This document shows, one piece after another, positions 23,522-33,742 of a stretch of DNA of 64,000 bases. Source of the stretch: Aphanomyces cochlioides (lineage: Eukaryota > Oomycota > Saprolegniomycetes > Saprolegniales > Verrucalvaceae). The DNA is taken from the NCBI GenBank assembly GCA_019828595.1, contig JAHQRK010000003.1:1054001-1118000 (forward strand), given 5' to 3'. Each line of letters starts with the position of its first letter. Position 1 is the first letter of the stretch. Made by a program: the position numbers and the translations under genes. Under the pieces are notes generated by a model that made no database searches, was not told the DNA's origin, and saw only the letters and a list, made by a program, of their open reading frames with translations.

Positions 23522-24038
23522 GAAAGAGTGACTCTTCGCGGAAAAGATTCGCTGTTGTTCCGCACCTGGACAGAAGCGACTTTGGATGATCGCTCCCGTC
23601 TCAGTCGCATCGAGAGCGACATGAAGATGCAGTGCGATCGACGTGGTGGTACAGTAGAAGCAAAAGTTGCTCGACGTGAATCCGAGTAGTGACAGATTCC
23701 GTTCTCGGTTGTAGTTTACATGATATCGAATATTACGTGGCACAATGGAGATTCACCGCAGATGCACCACCGCAAAGTCTCGCCTGCAGTCGTCTCATCC
23801 ATGTGCCGTCGTCGTTGAGTCTTCCAAGGTGGTTCATCAAGATTCGCATGACATGAGCTGGGCGGCCGATCGCGTTCTCTTCACCCTCAAGGCGATCAAC
23901 AACAGCCCCCAGGAGGAGAGGAGGAGAGCAAGGGGAGCTTGGGGCTTGCTGGGCGATGACAAGGACACGCTAGTTATGACTAGCTGCGACTCTAAGAAGT
24001 CATGGGGAGCTGAATACAGAGATAAATACTTGTTACGA
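23522..24038. other. spacer between two kinase genes
   Basis: A plus-strand frame starting at 23745 runs into the antisense of the downstream kinase and is a shadow of it. Nothing else is supported. Confidence 0.5.
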
Positions 24039-24872
24039 TTAGATATTAAGGAGGAGACCACGCAGCCACGGTCGTTTCGACGTGGGATGCAAGTTCTTGA
24101 GTTCTGTGAGGAGCGCATGCAAGACTTCTTTCGTCGAGAGGCGCCGCACAGGGTCAATTTCAAGCATGAGTTCAAGCAGTTCCAGCAGCGACTCGGAGAA
24201 GAAAGCTACGAGGTGCCACAAGTTGACCAACGAGTGGACTCCGTAGGCATCCAGCATCCGATATCGCTTGTCTTTACCACAGGGTTGCTCCACGAGCGGC
24301 ACACCGGCCACCATCATGAAGAGCATGATGCCGAGCGACCACACGTCGGCTTTACAGGGATCGTATGCTTCTTCCGCAAAGACTTCCGGAGCCATGTATT
24401 GCATCTTTCCAACGGGGCCGTCGTCCGCGCTGCAGTCCGACACTGCGACGGCCAAGCCAAAGTCGCAGATCTGGCAGTTGCCGCTGGCATCGAGGAGAAC
24501 ATTTTCAAGGGACAAGTCGCGGTGGGCGATCCCTTGCGAGTGGATATGCAGAACCGCTGATGTGATTTGAGCCATGTAAGCGAGCGCCTGATCCATGCGG
24601 AAGCGCGAGCGGCGCTTGAGCTCTACGTAGAGATCGCCATTCGGACAGTAGTCAAAGACCATATGAATCGTATTGTCATGGTCAAAATGATCGGTGAGGC
24701 GAAGCACATGCGGGTGTGGCGGCAAGCCGGCGTGGACTTGGACTTCCGCGGCTGCGTCATCAGTCGCCGCAACAGACTTGATCACGACAGCTCGATCTAA
24801 TTCCGCATCACGACCGAGCAAGATGCTCCCTTGCCGCGCGGTCGCCAGCTCTCTCTCGACTCGGTACTTCAT
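24039..24872 (-). CDS. serine/threonine protein kinase with HRDLS catalytic loop
   Basis: A single-exon kinase of 277 residues, nearly all kinase domain. The glycine loop is weak (LATARQGSILLG). The ATP Lys is in AVVIKS, the catalytic loop in HRDLSLENVLL, the metal site in ICDFGLAV, and the lobe marks are MQYMAPEVF and DVWSLGIMLF. The usual Lys after HRDL is replaced by Ser, an HRDLSxEN form I associate with some protist and oomycete kinases of CAMK character. The Asp, Asn and DFG are kept, so activity is possible. The tail ends WLRGLLLNI. Substrates are unknown. The gene is in the same direction as the NEK-type gene, about 500 bases away. Confidence 0.85.
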   Translation of the reverse strand: MKYRVERELATARQGSILLGRDAELDRAVVIKSVAATDDAAAEVQVHAGLPPHPHVLRLTDHFDHDNTIHMVFDYCPNGDLYVELKRRSRFRMDQALAYMAQITSAVLHIHSQGIAHRDLSLENVLLDASGNCQICDFGLAVAVSDCSADDGPVGKMQYMAPEVFAEEAYDPCKADVWSLGIMLFMMVAGVPLVEQPCGKDKRYRMLDAYGVHSLVNLWHLVAFFSESLLELLELMLEIDPVRRLSTKEVLHALLTELKNLHPTSKRPWLRGLLLNI

Positions 24873-26439
24873 GGAACGTTGAGATATGGAGATAATCTTG
24901 TCAAAAAGAAAAGTTTCCCATCGCGATGTGGGAAGACTGAGTCCGTCGGACTCTGCCGAATCTCACTGTAACTAATGGCTCATGGCGTGGGATATCCCCT
25001 CGCTGTTCTTCTCATGGGTACGTCGTACATGTCGATTCCAGGCACGGGGCAGGGCCATTTTATCCAAGCTCTCGCGCTTGTCCTGTTGATTTCGTCGGCG
25101 GCGGCCGTCCGTGACGGCAGCGGCGGGGGGGTGAAATGTCGTCATGGTGTCGACTACGATACCTGTCACGACATGTCAACGCAGCTGAGCGAACGAGCAG
25201 AGATACACTGCAGGAAGCGACGACGGTCTCATCGATTAGACACAACGAAATGGCGGGCGAAAATATCGAACGCGCGCGTCCGTGCGTTGCGCTCTCATGG
25301 CTGACACCAGATGGACATGTACACAAATGCTCGCGTTCGAAAAAACGCCCAGGGACATGTGGCCGACGTGGGATTTCATCGTTGGTGGAACGCGGCCCCG
25401 CTCCTCTTCCAAGAGTTCAGCAGCGCACTGATGCCAGTCCAGGCGACCCACTGCCGAGGGATCATACTAAGACCGCTGGCCTCAAGCATCGTCTCGCACA
25501 CACGTTGAAGTCGTCAAGTTGCGGTTTCACTTTTCGTACTTCTTGAAACCGACAACTCTGTCGGACTCACTTTGACTGGACACGCATCTGGTTTTCAAGT
25601 GTTCGCCACCGCAGACCTTCAAGCGTGACCAATGTTGTGTGGCAAGGCGAGCACGTAGACAAAGTGGCTGCGTTCCACGCGCCGCAAGAGTATGCAAAAA
25701 CGAGCGGGACCGGCGGTGATAACACCATGGTTTTCTTCGGGAATTCTAATGTGCTGGGTGATAGTGACCACCGTGGCGTGTATTTGCCCAGCGAGTGCAC
25801 CTGGCGATCGTCGTCGCGTACGAATTCGTGGTGACAACAAGCTTCTATTTTTTCGCAAGAACGAAACGACGATCGTCAAGAGTGTCAAAGGTGGGAACCA
25901 AAGAACCATTTTTTATCTGGACCGCGTGCTTATTCGTCTTCCCTTTCGCCGTCGTGAGTAAGGTTGACATGATTACACGAAGCGACTAGAACGGTAATCT
26001 AATCGGTAGATCGTGTCCAAAGCGAAATTCTCAAACGTGAACAGAGAAAACACGATCAACAAACCTGAATCATCGAGTTGAAAATGCACACACCCTGTGG
26101 GCGTTTCATGAACCAGCCACTCGCACATCTTCTATCCCACCAAGTGGCCAGCGGCAACAACTCAGCAGCCAGATTTGATTCCGATCTGGAATAAGCATTG
26201 TTCTTGTCCTCTTGATTCACATCGTTCTCCAGCACAGTCGACTTTCCTTCATCAGGATGCCTGTGGACCGCGGCCTCTCCTGCACTTCGAAAATGTCCAT
26301 GCGATCTAACCGGATTCGGATAAAGGATGGTATTATCCGGACATACCCGGATAATATGAAAACAGCGAGCACTGCAAAAACTCTATGACAGAAAATCCTC
26401 GGGAAAACAGCCAGTCAAAAGCGAAAGCGAGCGCGCGGG
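24873..26439. other. 1.5-kb stretch without a supported gene
   Basis: Several overlapping frames occur on both strands (24975-25304, 25136-25546, 25619-25909) but none shows a domain or a coherent splice series. The frame from 25029 begins with a hydrophobic segment (FIQALALVLLISSAAA) that could pass as a signal peptide, yet what follows is low-complexity and unconvincing. The palindrome at 26331 is annotated separately. Confidence 0.4.
26331..26356. promoter_or_regulatory. TATTATCCGG / CCGGATAATA inverted repeat before CDT2
   Basis: Perfect 10-base arms around a 6-base centre, 83 bases before the CDT2 ATG. An additional half-type copy (CCGGATTCGGATA) stands 10-20 bases upstream. Related sites lie at 20674 and 35611. 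Candidate binding site. Confidence 0.5.
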
Positions 26440-28121
26440 ATGAAGAGAAGGTGCGATGGCCAAGCGGCGTCCATTGTACAGCATTTACGCCATCGAGAGC
26501 TTCAGAGACGAGGAAATACAATGCAAAGTAGAGTGAATCAATCGGTCCCCCGAAGAGCGGTATTGAATGGTCCGATTTACGCGCCAAACGAGCCATCGAA
26601 GCAAGTGGAAGTGACCATTGAACGACAACTTTTACTCTCGCTGCGAAGCGACCGACAAGACGTCTATATGTGTCATGGCGACATTTATGAACACCAAATA
26701 CCCCCCTTCCACATTGCATTCAGTGAACAAAAGATGCATGGATCGCTCCTCGCTGTTTCAGACGAAGAAGGATATGTCAGCTACTTTACAACACGCGACC
26801 GAAAAACAAACATGCCGCCACACCACCAAGTTTTTGACCATGGTATTATCTCTTTTTAGCCATCCTCTCTCTAATCAGCGCGTACGTAGAGAAACCCAGG
26901 GCAAGATTTTCTGCACATCAAAATGCCATCTTTGACCTCATATGGTGCGCCAATGATGAACACATTGCAACTGCATCAGGGGACCAACATGTGAGTGTAT
27001 GGGATGTCGAGACTGCCGCCCAGCTCTATCATTTTGAAGGACACTCCATGAGCGTCAAATGCGTTCGACAAATGCCCGACATGCCTTCAGTTTTTGCATC
27101 GGGTTCACGAGACGGCAACATCTTCTTTTGGGATACACGGTATCCCTGCGAAAGTCAGACAATCCCCCACGTACAGTCTTTCCGCCCAGTTGAATCATGC
27201 ATGCGATGCCACGATTTTGAAGTGGCTTCGGTATCAGGCAAAGACAAACGGAAGAAGAGGCGGACTTCCATTCCCAATGCACAGCGCAGCGTCACTTGCG
27301 TCGAATTTACTGGTGACGGAAACCAACTCATTTCATCTGGCGCTGTGGATGGGTAAGCTCACTTTCTTGCTGAGTCTATTTGACACGCTGAATATAGGAT
27401 GGTCAAGTTTTGGGATTTGCGCACACTCAGTAAAGACGTTGATTGTCTAAAGCAAGTTCGCGCTTTCAGTTGTCTCAACTCAAGTGGCCGTCGGTATGGT
27501 ATTTCGTCCTTGGCACTCGACCACACCAAGACAAAATTACTCGTGAGCGCCGCAAGCAACGACATCTTCCTGTATGACTTGATGCGTACCATGGATGATC
27601 CAATTGCCAAGTACTATGGCCACAAGAACTCTTCCTTCTATGGTACGTGCCATCTCGTCGAGTCATTTGACTCATCTTGATTTCTTCTAGTCAAGTCTGG
27701 CTTTAGCCCTGACGGCAATTTTATCGTGAGTGGCTCGGTCGATCAAAACGTTTACATTTGGGATGTGCATTCATCTGGCACCCCTGCCGCGGTCTTACGT
27801 GGCCATCAAGGCGAAGTTAGTAGCGTTGCATGGTGCAAGTCAGACTTCACCAAAATTGCTTCTTGCTCCGACGATGGCACTGTTCGAGTGTGGCACATGG
27901 GGGGTGACGACAAAGCCAATTACAAGCCATTGTCTGGAAATGAACACAGCAATTGCAGCCGTGGATGCGGCGATGGCCATGCCGAAGTCTACCCAGAATC
28001 GCCACTGCCATCGTCTGGCATGTCAGAAGCACAGTACATCTCACCAGCATCTACGAGTCGTCCAACAGCAGGCCAATCCGTGACTTTGCATCACTTCTGG
28101 GGCAGTCGAGACAGTATTTAA
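26440..28121 (+). CDS. CDT2: CDT2/DTL-type WD40 protein (CRL4 substrate receptor)
   Basis: About 513 residues from four exons: 26440-26842, 26890-27352, 27398-27642 and 27691-28121. CDT2 is the receptor of the CRL4 ubiquitin ligase that destroys CDT1, p21-type inhibitors and SET8 when they sit on PCNA. WD repeats are clear and follow the CDT2 order: NAIFDLIWC, ASGDQHVSVWD, ASGSRDGNIFFWDTR, QRSVTCVEF, SSGAVDGMVKFWDLR, GISSLALD, HKNSSFYVKSGFSPDGNFIV, SGSVDQNVYIWD, VSSVAWCKSDFTKIASCSDD. The DFTKIA(S/T)CSDD block and the GAVDG(M/I) junction are diagnostic. The last 20 residues contain SVTLHHFW, a PIP-box-like end as expected for this family. The N-terminal exon start is the least certain part. 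Confidence 0.87.
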
Positions 28122-28146
28122 GAAAGTCGTGGTGGTATTTAAGCAC

Positions 28147-29285
28147 TTAATTCCATGAAAAGCCATCCAAGTTGAACTCATCTTCCTTGAGAGATGGGGA
28201 TTGTTTAGGGTGGACAGGGAACGAGGCGTCAGTCGCAATACCACATTGGTTCTTCTTGTTGCGGCTCATGAGGATGTAGCCGTCCATGCCCCAGCCTTCA
28301 CCCCACGAGTTCTTGACTAGCCAGAAATCCTTGCCCTTGTAGTTGCCGTAGCCAACAGCGGCAACTCCATGGTCCAATTCGTCGTACCCATTCTTGCAGA
28401 GTGACCAGGAGAAGACACCATGACGGTAGAGTTGGAACAAGAAGCTCGAGGCATCAATAGCGACAGACACGACACCATTTTGTGCGACAGCTCCCTTGAG
28501 CGCATCTTCATCACCAGAGGTGACATTCACATACGATGTGAAGTGTCCGATGGCTTTACCGTCTTCAGCCAGGCATTTGCCCTTGGAAACCGCCGTGTAC
28601 GGGTAGTCATCTTCCTTTTCGATCTTGCCTTTGTGGTTGTCAATGATTTCGACAAATCCATGACTCATTTCGCCACCATGGTTGCAATCGTCAACGCCTC
28701 CATCAACACAGTCAACGAGTTCTTGTTCGGAGAAAGATTCCAATTTTCCAGTCGCGAGGGCATACACGCTTTCCATGGAAGCAACAGCCGAAAATGCCCA
28801 GCACGATCCGCATTGGCCTTGATTCTTCACAGGAGTGACGGCATTGTGCTTACGCCAGTCCCACGAGTCAGGAACGTCGTTCGATCGGTCGAAGGAATAT
28901 GTGGAGGAGGCCAAACTGCGGCCACCAGATCGCTTGAATCCGAGCATTTGCTTATACTCTTCATCGGTCAAATCCGCCAAGTCTATACAAATGATATCAA
29001 TTTCCTTGCCACATATACAATGTTCGTACGGTTCAAGCCCAATGTGAATGTGTGCTCGCCAGCGTCATAGCCGCGGTTGTGTTCTTCAATACGGCGCAAG
29101 TTGGTTTGAAAGGCTTTGAATCGCTTCATAACCAAGGGATGGTCATCTCCGTGGTGTCGATACGACTTGTCGTAGTTAGCCATATATTGCACGAATGCAG
29201 CAACGTCACGGAGAGCCGAGGTTCCATCCACGTTGGATGCAAGTACAGCAGCGGTGGCAGCGCCAAGGAAGAACAAAGACTTCAT
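28147..29285 (-). CDS. papain-family (C1A) cysteine protease with I29 propeptide
   Basis: About 363 residues from two exons, 29285-29030 and 28982-28147; the 47-base intron falls inside the conserved LGLN|HLADLT of the propeptide. The protein opens with a signal peptide (MKSLFFLGAATAAVLAS), then an I29 inhibitor domain with an ERFNIN-like helix. The mature enzyme starts near VPDSWDWRKHNAVTPVKNQG. The active site is complete: Gln and Cys146 in QGQCGSCWAF, His in LDHGVAAVGYG, and Asn in VKNSWGEGWG. Cathepsin L-like. Expected to work in the vacuole/lysosome or outside the cell. Its stop codon lies 25 bases from that of CDT2, tail to tail. A further upstream ATG (29330) would mask the signal peptide. 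Confidence 0.93.
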
Positions 29286-30094
29286 TTCTCGAGGGAGAAA
29301 ATTGGGAAATGAGAGAAAAAGGATGCTCAAGATCTTTGTCGAAAAAACCTAATCAATAAAAACCTACATATGCGTTTTAATAACGGTCTTCGCCAATCTG
29401 CGACACCAGAACAACTTCAAGAAGGCTCAGGATTGCCGCTAGCCGGCCATTCGTCGCTCCATTTGTTGTCCATGCAGAAGCTCCACGATTTATCAGACCC
29501 ATTGACGCAGTATTCGCTCTTTAGATTGGATGTTGCGTTTGGCATTAATACCTTGATCGGAACCCGAAGAAACAACCAAGAACACTGCCTTGTAGTGAAT
29601 GCGGGGGCATTTGGCCCGAGGAGGCGAGCACTAAATACAATCTGCTTTCGGATTCCGTTCCACGACTTGGAGCTCGTAGAGTTTTGGAGTACTAAAGGCA
29701 TGGCGGATTCACATGGATAAAGAAGGCACCAAGCTGCTGATTGGAAATTCCTGCCACGCGAAGCAATCCCACACGACCCAATGAGAACTCGCTTGAAGCA
29801 CTCTAAACCCTCCCTAGAGGGCTAAGCTCTAGCAAATACAGCACACAGACATGATTCGTTACTGAAAAACCACGGAGCGCCGCATTATTCGACATTACTG
29901 TTAGGAAGAGTTCTTGGAGTACCAAAGTCCATGGGGCGACATGTGTCCGCTAGTCATCTCTGTCAAACGTGCGGTCAAGAACGTAGAAGACTTCCGTTTA
30001 ACCCATTCGATCATGGGAAAAACCTATTGTGGCAAGAGCTGATCTTTCCTAAACTTAGATTTTGATTGGCAAACTTTATATCCTTAACGCAATA
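29286..30094. other. intergenic with a doubtful minus-strand frame
   Basis: A 94-codon minus-strand frame (29417-29701) ends in a Cys/Trp-bearing stretch (EYCVNGSDKSWSFCMDNKW) that looks protein-like but has no upstream exon I can join. It may be a relic of a secreted-protein gene. No other gene is supported. Confidence 0.4.
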
Positions 30095-30127
30095 TGATTG
30101 GCTTATAAATTTATTTTTAGCCAATCA
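30095..30127 (+). promoter_or_regulatory. inverted CCAAT palindrome with TATAAA core
   Basis: TGATTGGCT and AGCCAATCA flank a 15-base core holding TATAAA. It is 26 bases before the HIT-protein ATG at 30154, a position that fits a core promoter. Confidence 0.55.
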
Positions 30128-30153
30128 AAGTGGGTCTAGAGCCCTACCCCCGC

Positions 30154-30618
30154 ATGAACTTCTTCAAAGGGAACATGTTTGTGGCGAACCGACTGCACTT
30201 TGGTCGTCGAGCGTTGCGATTCATGGCGACGGAAGCAGAGAAAGCCAAAGTGGCGGTCGAGCCCAAGGGCTACGAGCCCACGATATTTGACAAGATCATC
30301 TCGCGTGAGATCCCAGCGACGGTTGTGTTTGAGAACGACAAAGTGTTGGCGTTCCGTGATGTTTCCCCCCAAGCCCCCGTCCACATTCTCGTGATACCAA
30401 AGGTCCGCGACGGCCTCACGCGTATTGCCAATGCCGAAGAGCGCCATAAGGATATCCTTGGCGAATTGCTCTACACGGCATCAGTCATTGCCAAGAGTGA
30501 AAAATTGGACGAAGGATACCGTGTTGTCATCAACGATGGACCTCGGGGCCTCCAATCGGTATACCATTTGCATTTGCACTTGCTTGGTGGACGTACGATG
30601 AGCTGGCCTCCTGGCTAA
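30154..30618 (+). CDS. HIT-family (HINT-like) nucleotide-binding protein
   Basis: A single-exon protein of 154 residues. HINT proteins hydrolyse adenosine phosphoramidates. The sequence holds the family marks in order: TIFDKIISREIPA, ENDKVLAFRDVSPQAPVHIL, GYRVVINDG, and the HIT triad in VYHLHLHLLGGR, ending MSWPPG exactly as in HINT1-type proteins. The first 40 residues (MNFFKGNMFVANRLHFGRR...) are extra, basic and Asp/Glu-poor, so a mitochondrial presequence is likely. The start is the first ATG; a GTG-initiated reading from 30130 is not needed. Confidence 0.92.
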   Translation: MNFFKGNMFVANRLHFGRRALRFMATEAEKAKVAVEPKGYEPTIFDKIISREIPATVVFENDKVLAFRDVSPQAPVHILVIPKVRDGLTRIANAEERHKDILGELLYTASVIAKSEKLDEGYRVVINDGPRGLQSVYHLHLHLLGGRTMSWPPG

Positions 30619-30716
30619 GAAGTCCGAGCGTTAGCTCTCTGTGAGTAGATTTGTGGATCATTTTTGGAAGATTAACATGGGGAACATTCCATAAATATCC
30701 TTGGGTAGCCAACGTC

Positions 30717-31268
30717 ATGCTCCGAGACGAGTGCAAGCTGCTCTTAGTGCTTCCTCTCCATGCTATCTGCTTTGCACCTGCGATTCTCTTCACGTCTCCA
30801 GCAGCTTCCAAGGTGGCCTTCTTCGTCTACCTAGTCGCTCTCTCCATCAGTGCCTTGTTTTCCCTATCGTCTGTCTGCAAACAGCAATGGCATGTCCATC
30901 AATCGCATATTTGCTGGCTCTCTACACTCTTCTTGGGCTTTCATGCTGTGCTCCATACCATCTGCATCTGGTCGCTCTACGGATTCCTAAAGCCGTTCCT
31001 CTCGACAAACAGCTTTGCTGACAACTGCAGCACCACAATCAGCCTTCGAAACAACGTTGCCAAATATCCGTGCCAAACGCTACAACAATTTGCAGCAACA
31101 TCTCTTGTGCTCCTGCCCGTTGCTGTGAGCCTTGGATCATACGCCGTCATCTTGGGAAGCCGCATCGCAAAGAAGCAGAGCATCGAGTATGCCCGTGTGA
31201 AGAAGGAAATAGAGCGACATTCTCAACAGCACTCACCATCCAACGATTCTCTCCTGCAGGAAGCCTAA
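30717..31268 (+). CDS. small four-helix membrane protein of unknown function
   Basis: Not recognised. 183 residues from the ATG at 30717, with four hydrophobic segments: LLLVLPLHAICFAPAILF, VAFFVYLVALSISALFSL, ICWLSTLFLGFHAVLHTICI and TSLVLLPVAVSLGSYAVIL. A charged cytosolic-type tail follows (IAKKQSIEYARVKKEIERH). Several Cys lie in the loop between helices three and four. Four helices with short loops recall tetraspanin- or MARVEL-like layout, but no diagnostic motif is visible. It starts 98 bases after the HIT gene on the same strand. Coding is supported by length, membrane-helix pattern and the lack of stops. Confidence 0.62.
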   Translation: MLRDECKLLLVLPLHAICFAPAILFTSPAASKVAFFVYLVALSISALFSLSSVCKQQWHVHQSHICWLSTLFLGFHAVLHTICIWSLYGFLKPFLSTNSFADNCSTTISLRNNVAKYPCQTLQQFAATSLVLLPVAVSLGSYAVILGSRIAKKQSIEYARVKKEIERHSQQHSPSNDSLLQEA

Positions 31269-31330
31269 ATCAATCAACAATCCACGAACTCTGGGATCTT
31301 AATTAAGGACCAAACATGATCAAGTTAACG

Positions 31331-31897
31331 TTAAGGTTTGCGTGCTCTCAAGTAGCGTGCAACGCGTGGAGTGATCATGAGTGTCACTGCCAAACGGATG
31401 GGTTCGGTGAATTTCGTGGCAACCCATGCAATGAGAAATGATCCCGTCGCGGGGCTTACTTCTGGGACGTTGAAATGGGAGCCTAGTCCAACAGACTTGG
31501 TCCATTCGGTAAGCGCATTCGTCGCCGAGACAATGTTGAAAGAGCCGTTGCCATCTTCAGATTCGCCTTCCTTTGACGCACCGGTCGAGAGGAGACCAGT
31601 CTCGATAGCGAGGAACATTGAGCCAAGTGTCGTCACGTACACAGAGAGGTAGGTGCCTACACCGACCCAGCCATATTTGTTCCACAGTTCTTTGAACTTG
31701 TTCGTTTGAGGAGTTTTAGCGGCTGTGGTCGCTCCATCGGTTGTCGAGCTGAAAAGCAAAGCTCGCTCTGACCGAATCACATTTCTGGGCAATGCAGGGC
31801 GTGGCAAGCCGAGAAATTGCTGCGCATAAGGCTGTCTAAGCAGTGTCGCTGGCGAGCGAAGTCTTGCAGCAACAAGTGGGGCCGCTCGACTAAACAT
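31331..31897 (-). CDS. FAM210/DUF1279 mitochondrial membrane protein
   Basis: 188 residues in one exon. The N-terminal 50 residues are rich in Arg, Ala and Leu with almost no acids (MFSRAAPLVAARLRS), a mitochondrial presequence. The DUF1279 domain follows: FKELWNKYGWVGVGTYLSVY, a hydrophobic stretch, then FLIAWVATKFTEPIRLAVT and the end LMITPRVARYLR. These are the family's hallmark blocks as in human FAM210A/B, proteins of the inner mitochondrial membrane with roles in translation or electron transport. An in-frame ATG at 31930 would add 11 residues. Pairs convergently with the membrane-protein gene, 62 bases apart. Confidence 0.87.
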   Translation of the reverse strand: MFSRAAPLVAARLRSPATLLRQPYAQQFLGLPRPALPRNVIRSERALLFSSTTDGATTAAKTPQTNKFKELWNKYGWVGVGTYLSVYVTTLGSMFLAIETGLLSTGASKEGESEDGNGSFNIVSATNALTEWTKSVGLGSHFNVPEVSPATGSFLIAWVATKFTEPIRLAVTLMITPRVARYLRARKP

Positions 31898-31977
31898 GGC
31901 GACGCCAAATTTGACACTGAGCCCTTCCAAACATCAGCCCAACATGATTGGTGGAAATTCCTTCTCAAATGAATATT

Positions 31978-32007
31978 ATTGGCTTATAAATGTTTTTAAT
32001 AGCCAAT
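31978..32007 (-). promoter_or_regulatory. inverted CCAAT palindrome upstream of the FAM210-type gene
   Basis: ATTGGCT and AGCCAAT separated by a 16-base AT core with TATAAA. It stands about 80 bases before the ATG at 31897 and marks the border between the housekeeping block and the zinc-finger island. Confidence 0.5.
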
Positions 32008-32123
32008 CATATTTTTGAAAAAGTTGTCGAATCTCACCGAACTTTGACAATCCGTATGGTGGATTTTCGATGAAACTGCCAACAGTTTCATACGAAACTG
32101 TTCGAGTTAGAGGGGAAGCTATC

Positions 32124-32681
32124 CTATCTCGCAGTTTTGACACGTATCGATAGAGTAAATATGCAGGATTGTATTAAATCGCAATGGCTTCGACGTAATC
32201 TATGATTGTAAATGTCATTAGAAGTAGGCTGCATCAACATGGCCAGGATGGAGTTATCGATATCCTCCAAGGATTCAAATTGGCTCTGGTCATTGCGCTG
32301 ATGCCTATGGCACATTCCACGACGTCGGGCATGGAGACTGCATCCAGGCATGGAGCAAAAACGCCCCCCTCCATGGCGAATGCAACGCTTCTTCAAGTGG
32401 GCATGGCGGCCACAGCCTTCCACATCGCATAGGCGACTTGCCGCAACGCCACCATGCTCAAGACAAACTTGTCCGCCGCGGGGGCTCTCGAAATACTCGG
32501 GATAGTGGCAATAACGCCTACCTCCATGTCTAGCGCACATTCGATGCCTGACGGTCTGCTTGTTGCAACTTGGGAAGGCGCACATTGCTCGGTGTTTGTG
32601 TTTGCCACATTTGTTGGTTCCATCGACGGCGGCGTCATTGCATTTGTTGAATACGCACAAGCTGCGTGGTGAAGTACTCAT
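32124..32681 (-). CDS. C-X4-C-X9-C-X2-H zinc-finger repeat protein (WRKY19-like), copy 1
   Basis: 185 residues, first member of the island. Five finger units are readable: CVFNKC...KCGKH, CAFPSC...MCARH, a damaged third, CDVEGC...RCIRH and CSMPGC...MCHRH. In the third unit the second Cys is replaced by Tyr (CHYPEYFESPRGGQVCLEH), so that site probably binds no zinc. HGG linkers follow the fingers, as in the plant WRKY19 repeat. After the fingers comes the family's C-terminal helix in the form EDIDNSILAMLMQ. The protein is highly divergent from the CLFNQC group further right. Likely nuclear and nucleic-acid binding; this is inference from fingers and basic charge. Confidence 0.82.
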   Translation of the reverse strand: MSTSPRSLCVFNKCNDAAVDGTNKCGKHKHRAMCAFPSCNKQTVRHRMCARHGGRRYCHYPEYFESPRGGQVCLEHGGVAASRLCDVEGCGRHAHLKKRCIRHGGGRFCSMPGCSLHARRRGMCHRHQRNDQSQFESLEDIDNSILAMLMQPTSNDIYNHRLRRSHCDLIQSCIFTLSIRVKTAR

Positions 32682-33653
32682 GGTAAGATTGGAAATGATT
32701 TCGACGACAAGATAGCCATGAGGTTGAGCAGGACTTCGTCGGAACACCCCATGGCAATCCAAAACTCGCCTCCACTTTGCATGAATTTCGATTTCGTCCG
32801 GACCATTTGGTCAGGAACAGCAAGCAGCTGACGATATTTGGACATAACTCTGTCAAGTCATTGCTGAACTTTTCAACCCACGATCCAACATATCGTTACC
32901 TCAATGGGAGCTTTCTTCCTTTCATCGTTAGAGATTGGGTTTAGTAAATCTTTTCACAATTTTGAGTCGATGGCCCAAGTATGGCCATGTTGAGCTGTGA
33001 CTTACGGCATGGCAAGAATGAGAGACCTCTCATCAAGAGTTGCGTCCACCTACGTCGAGTAAAAAGTCCCACAGTCCATCTCGTGATCGTCGAAGCTTTG
33101 TTATCGTGGTTGCGATAACGTCTGCGGCGTTGACTATATGCGGGAAGTCACTTAAGCGTCCGCATTCATCAAGATGGTGGCGAATATGCTCACTATGATG
33201 GAGCTGTCTTTGATAGACCTGGGAAGACGCACTCCCTTTGGAACGACATAGAATCTACGACGAAATGATGCGAACACCCTCACCTACCGTCGATCTCTTT
33301 CACAAAGTCGTGCAGCATGTTTGCTTGCTTGAATAGACTCAAAACGCTTTGGTGTATCCCTTACACAGTATTGTTATCCTTTGCTATATGAAGGTGCTAC
33401 GGATTGCTGTTTGACCTCCACAATGGAAATGAATATTGTCATCTAACGTAAAAGTCCAAAGTCGAGCGCTTACTTTTTGTGTTTGCATAAAACCGTTTCT
33501 GCAGAACTGATGCGATTGTGTTATGCTCACATCAAGGATATCATTAGATAGAGAATTTCACGGAGAATCATAATATGCACAAATGAAGCGCATATAAGCA
33601 CATAAACCATATACAATTCACTAACAACTGATGCAACTTGCTTATAAATTTGG
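32682..33653. other. gene-free stretch
   Basis: Only a 73-codon minus-strand frame (32635-32856) overlapping the 5' region of the adjacent zinc-finger gene is open. No domain, repeat or promoter palindrome is visible. Confidence 0.55.
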
Positions 33654-33742
33654 TGTTCAAAGTCGAGCATAGAAATGATCTTGAATAAAGTATTCAAAAA
33701 TGAGAATTAGGATGTAAGATTCTTGAGTTAGGTTATAAATTT

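Noticed and set aside
24975..25546. Possible small secreted protein (hydrophobic start near 25029)
   Set aside because: Only the hydrophobic segment is suggestive; the remainder is low-complexity and no exon chain holds.
29417..29701. Minus-strand 94-codon frame with a Cys/Trp-rich end
   Set aside because: Could be a relic, but no start, splice partner or family could be supported.
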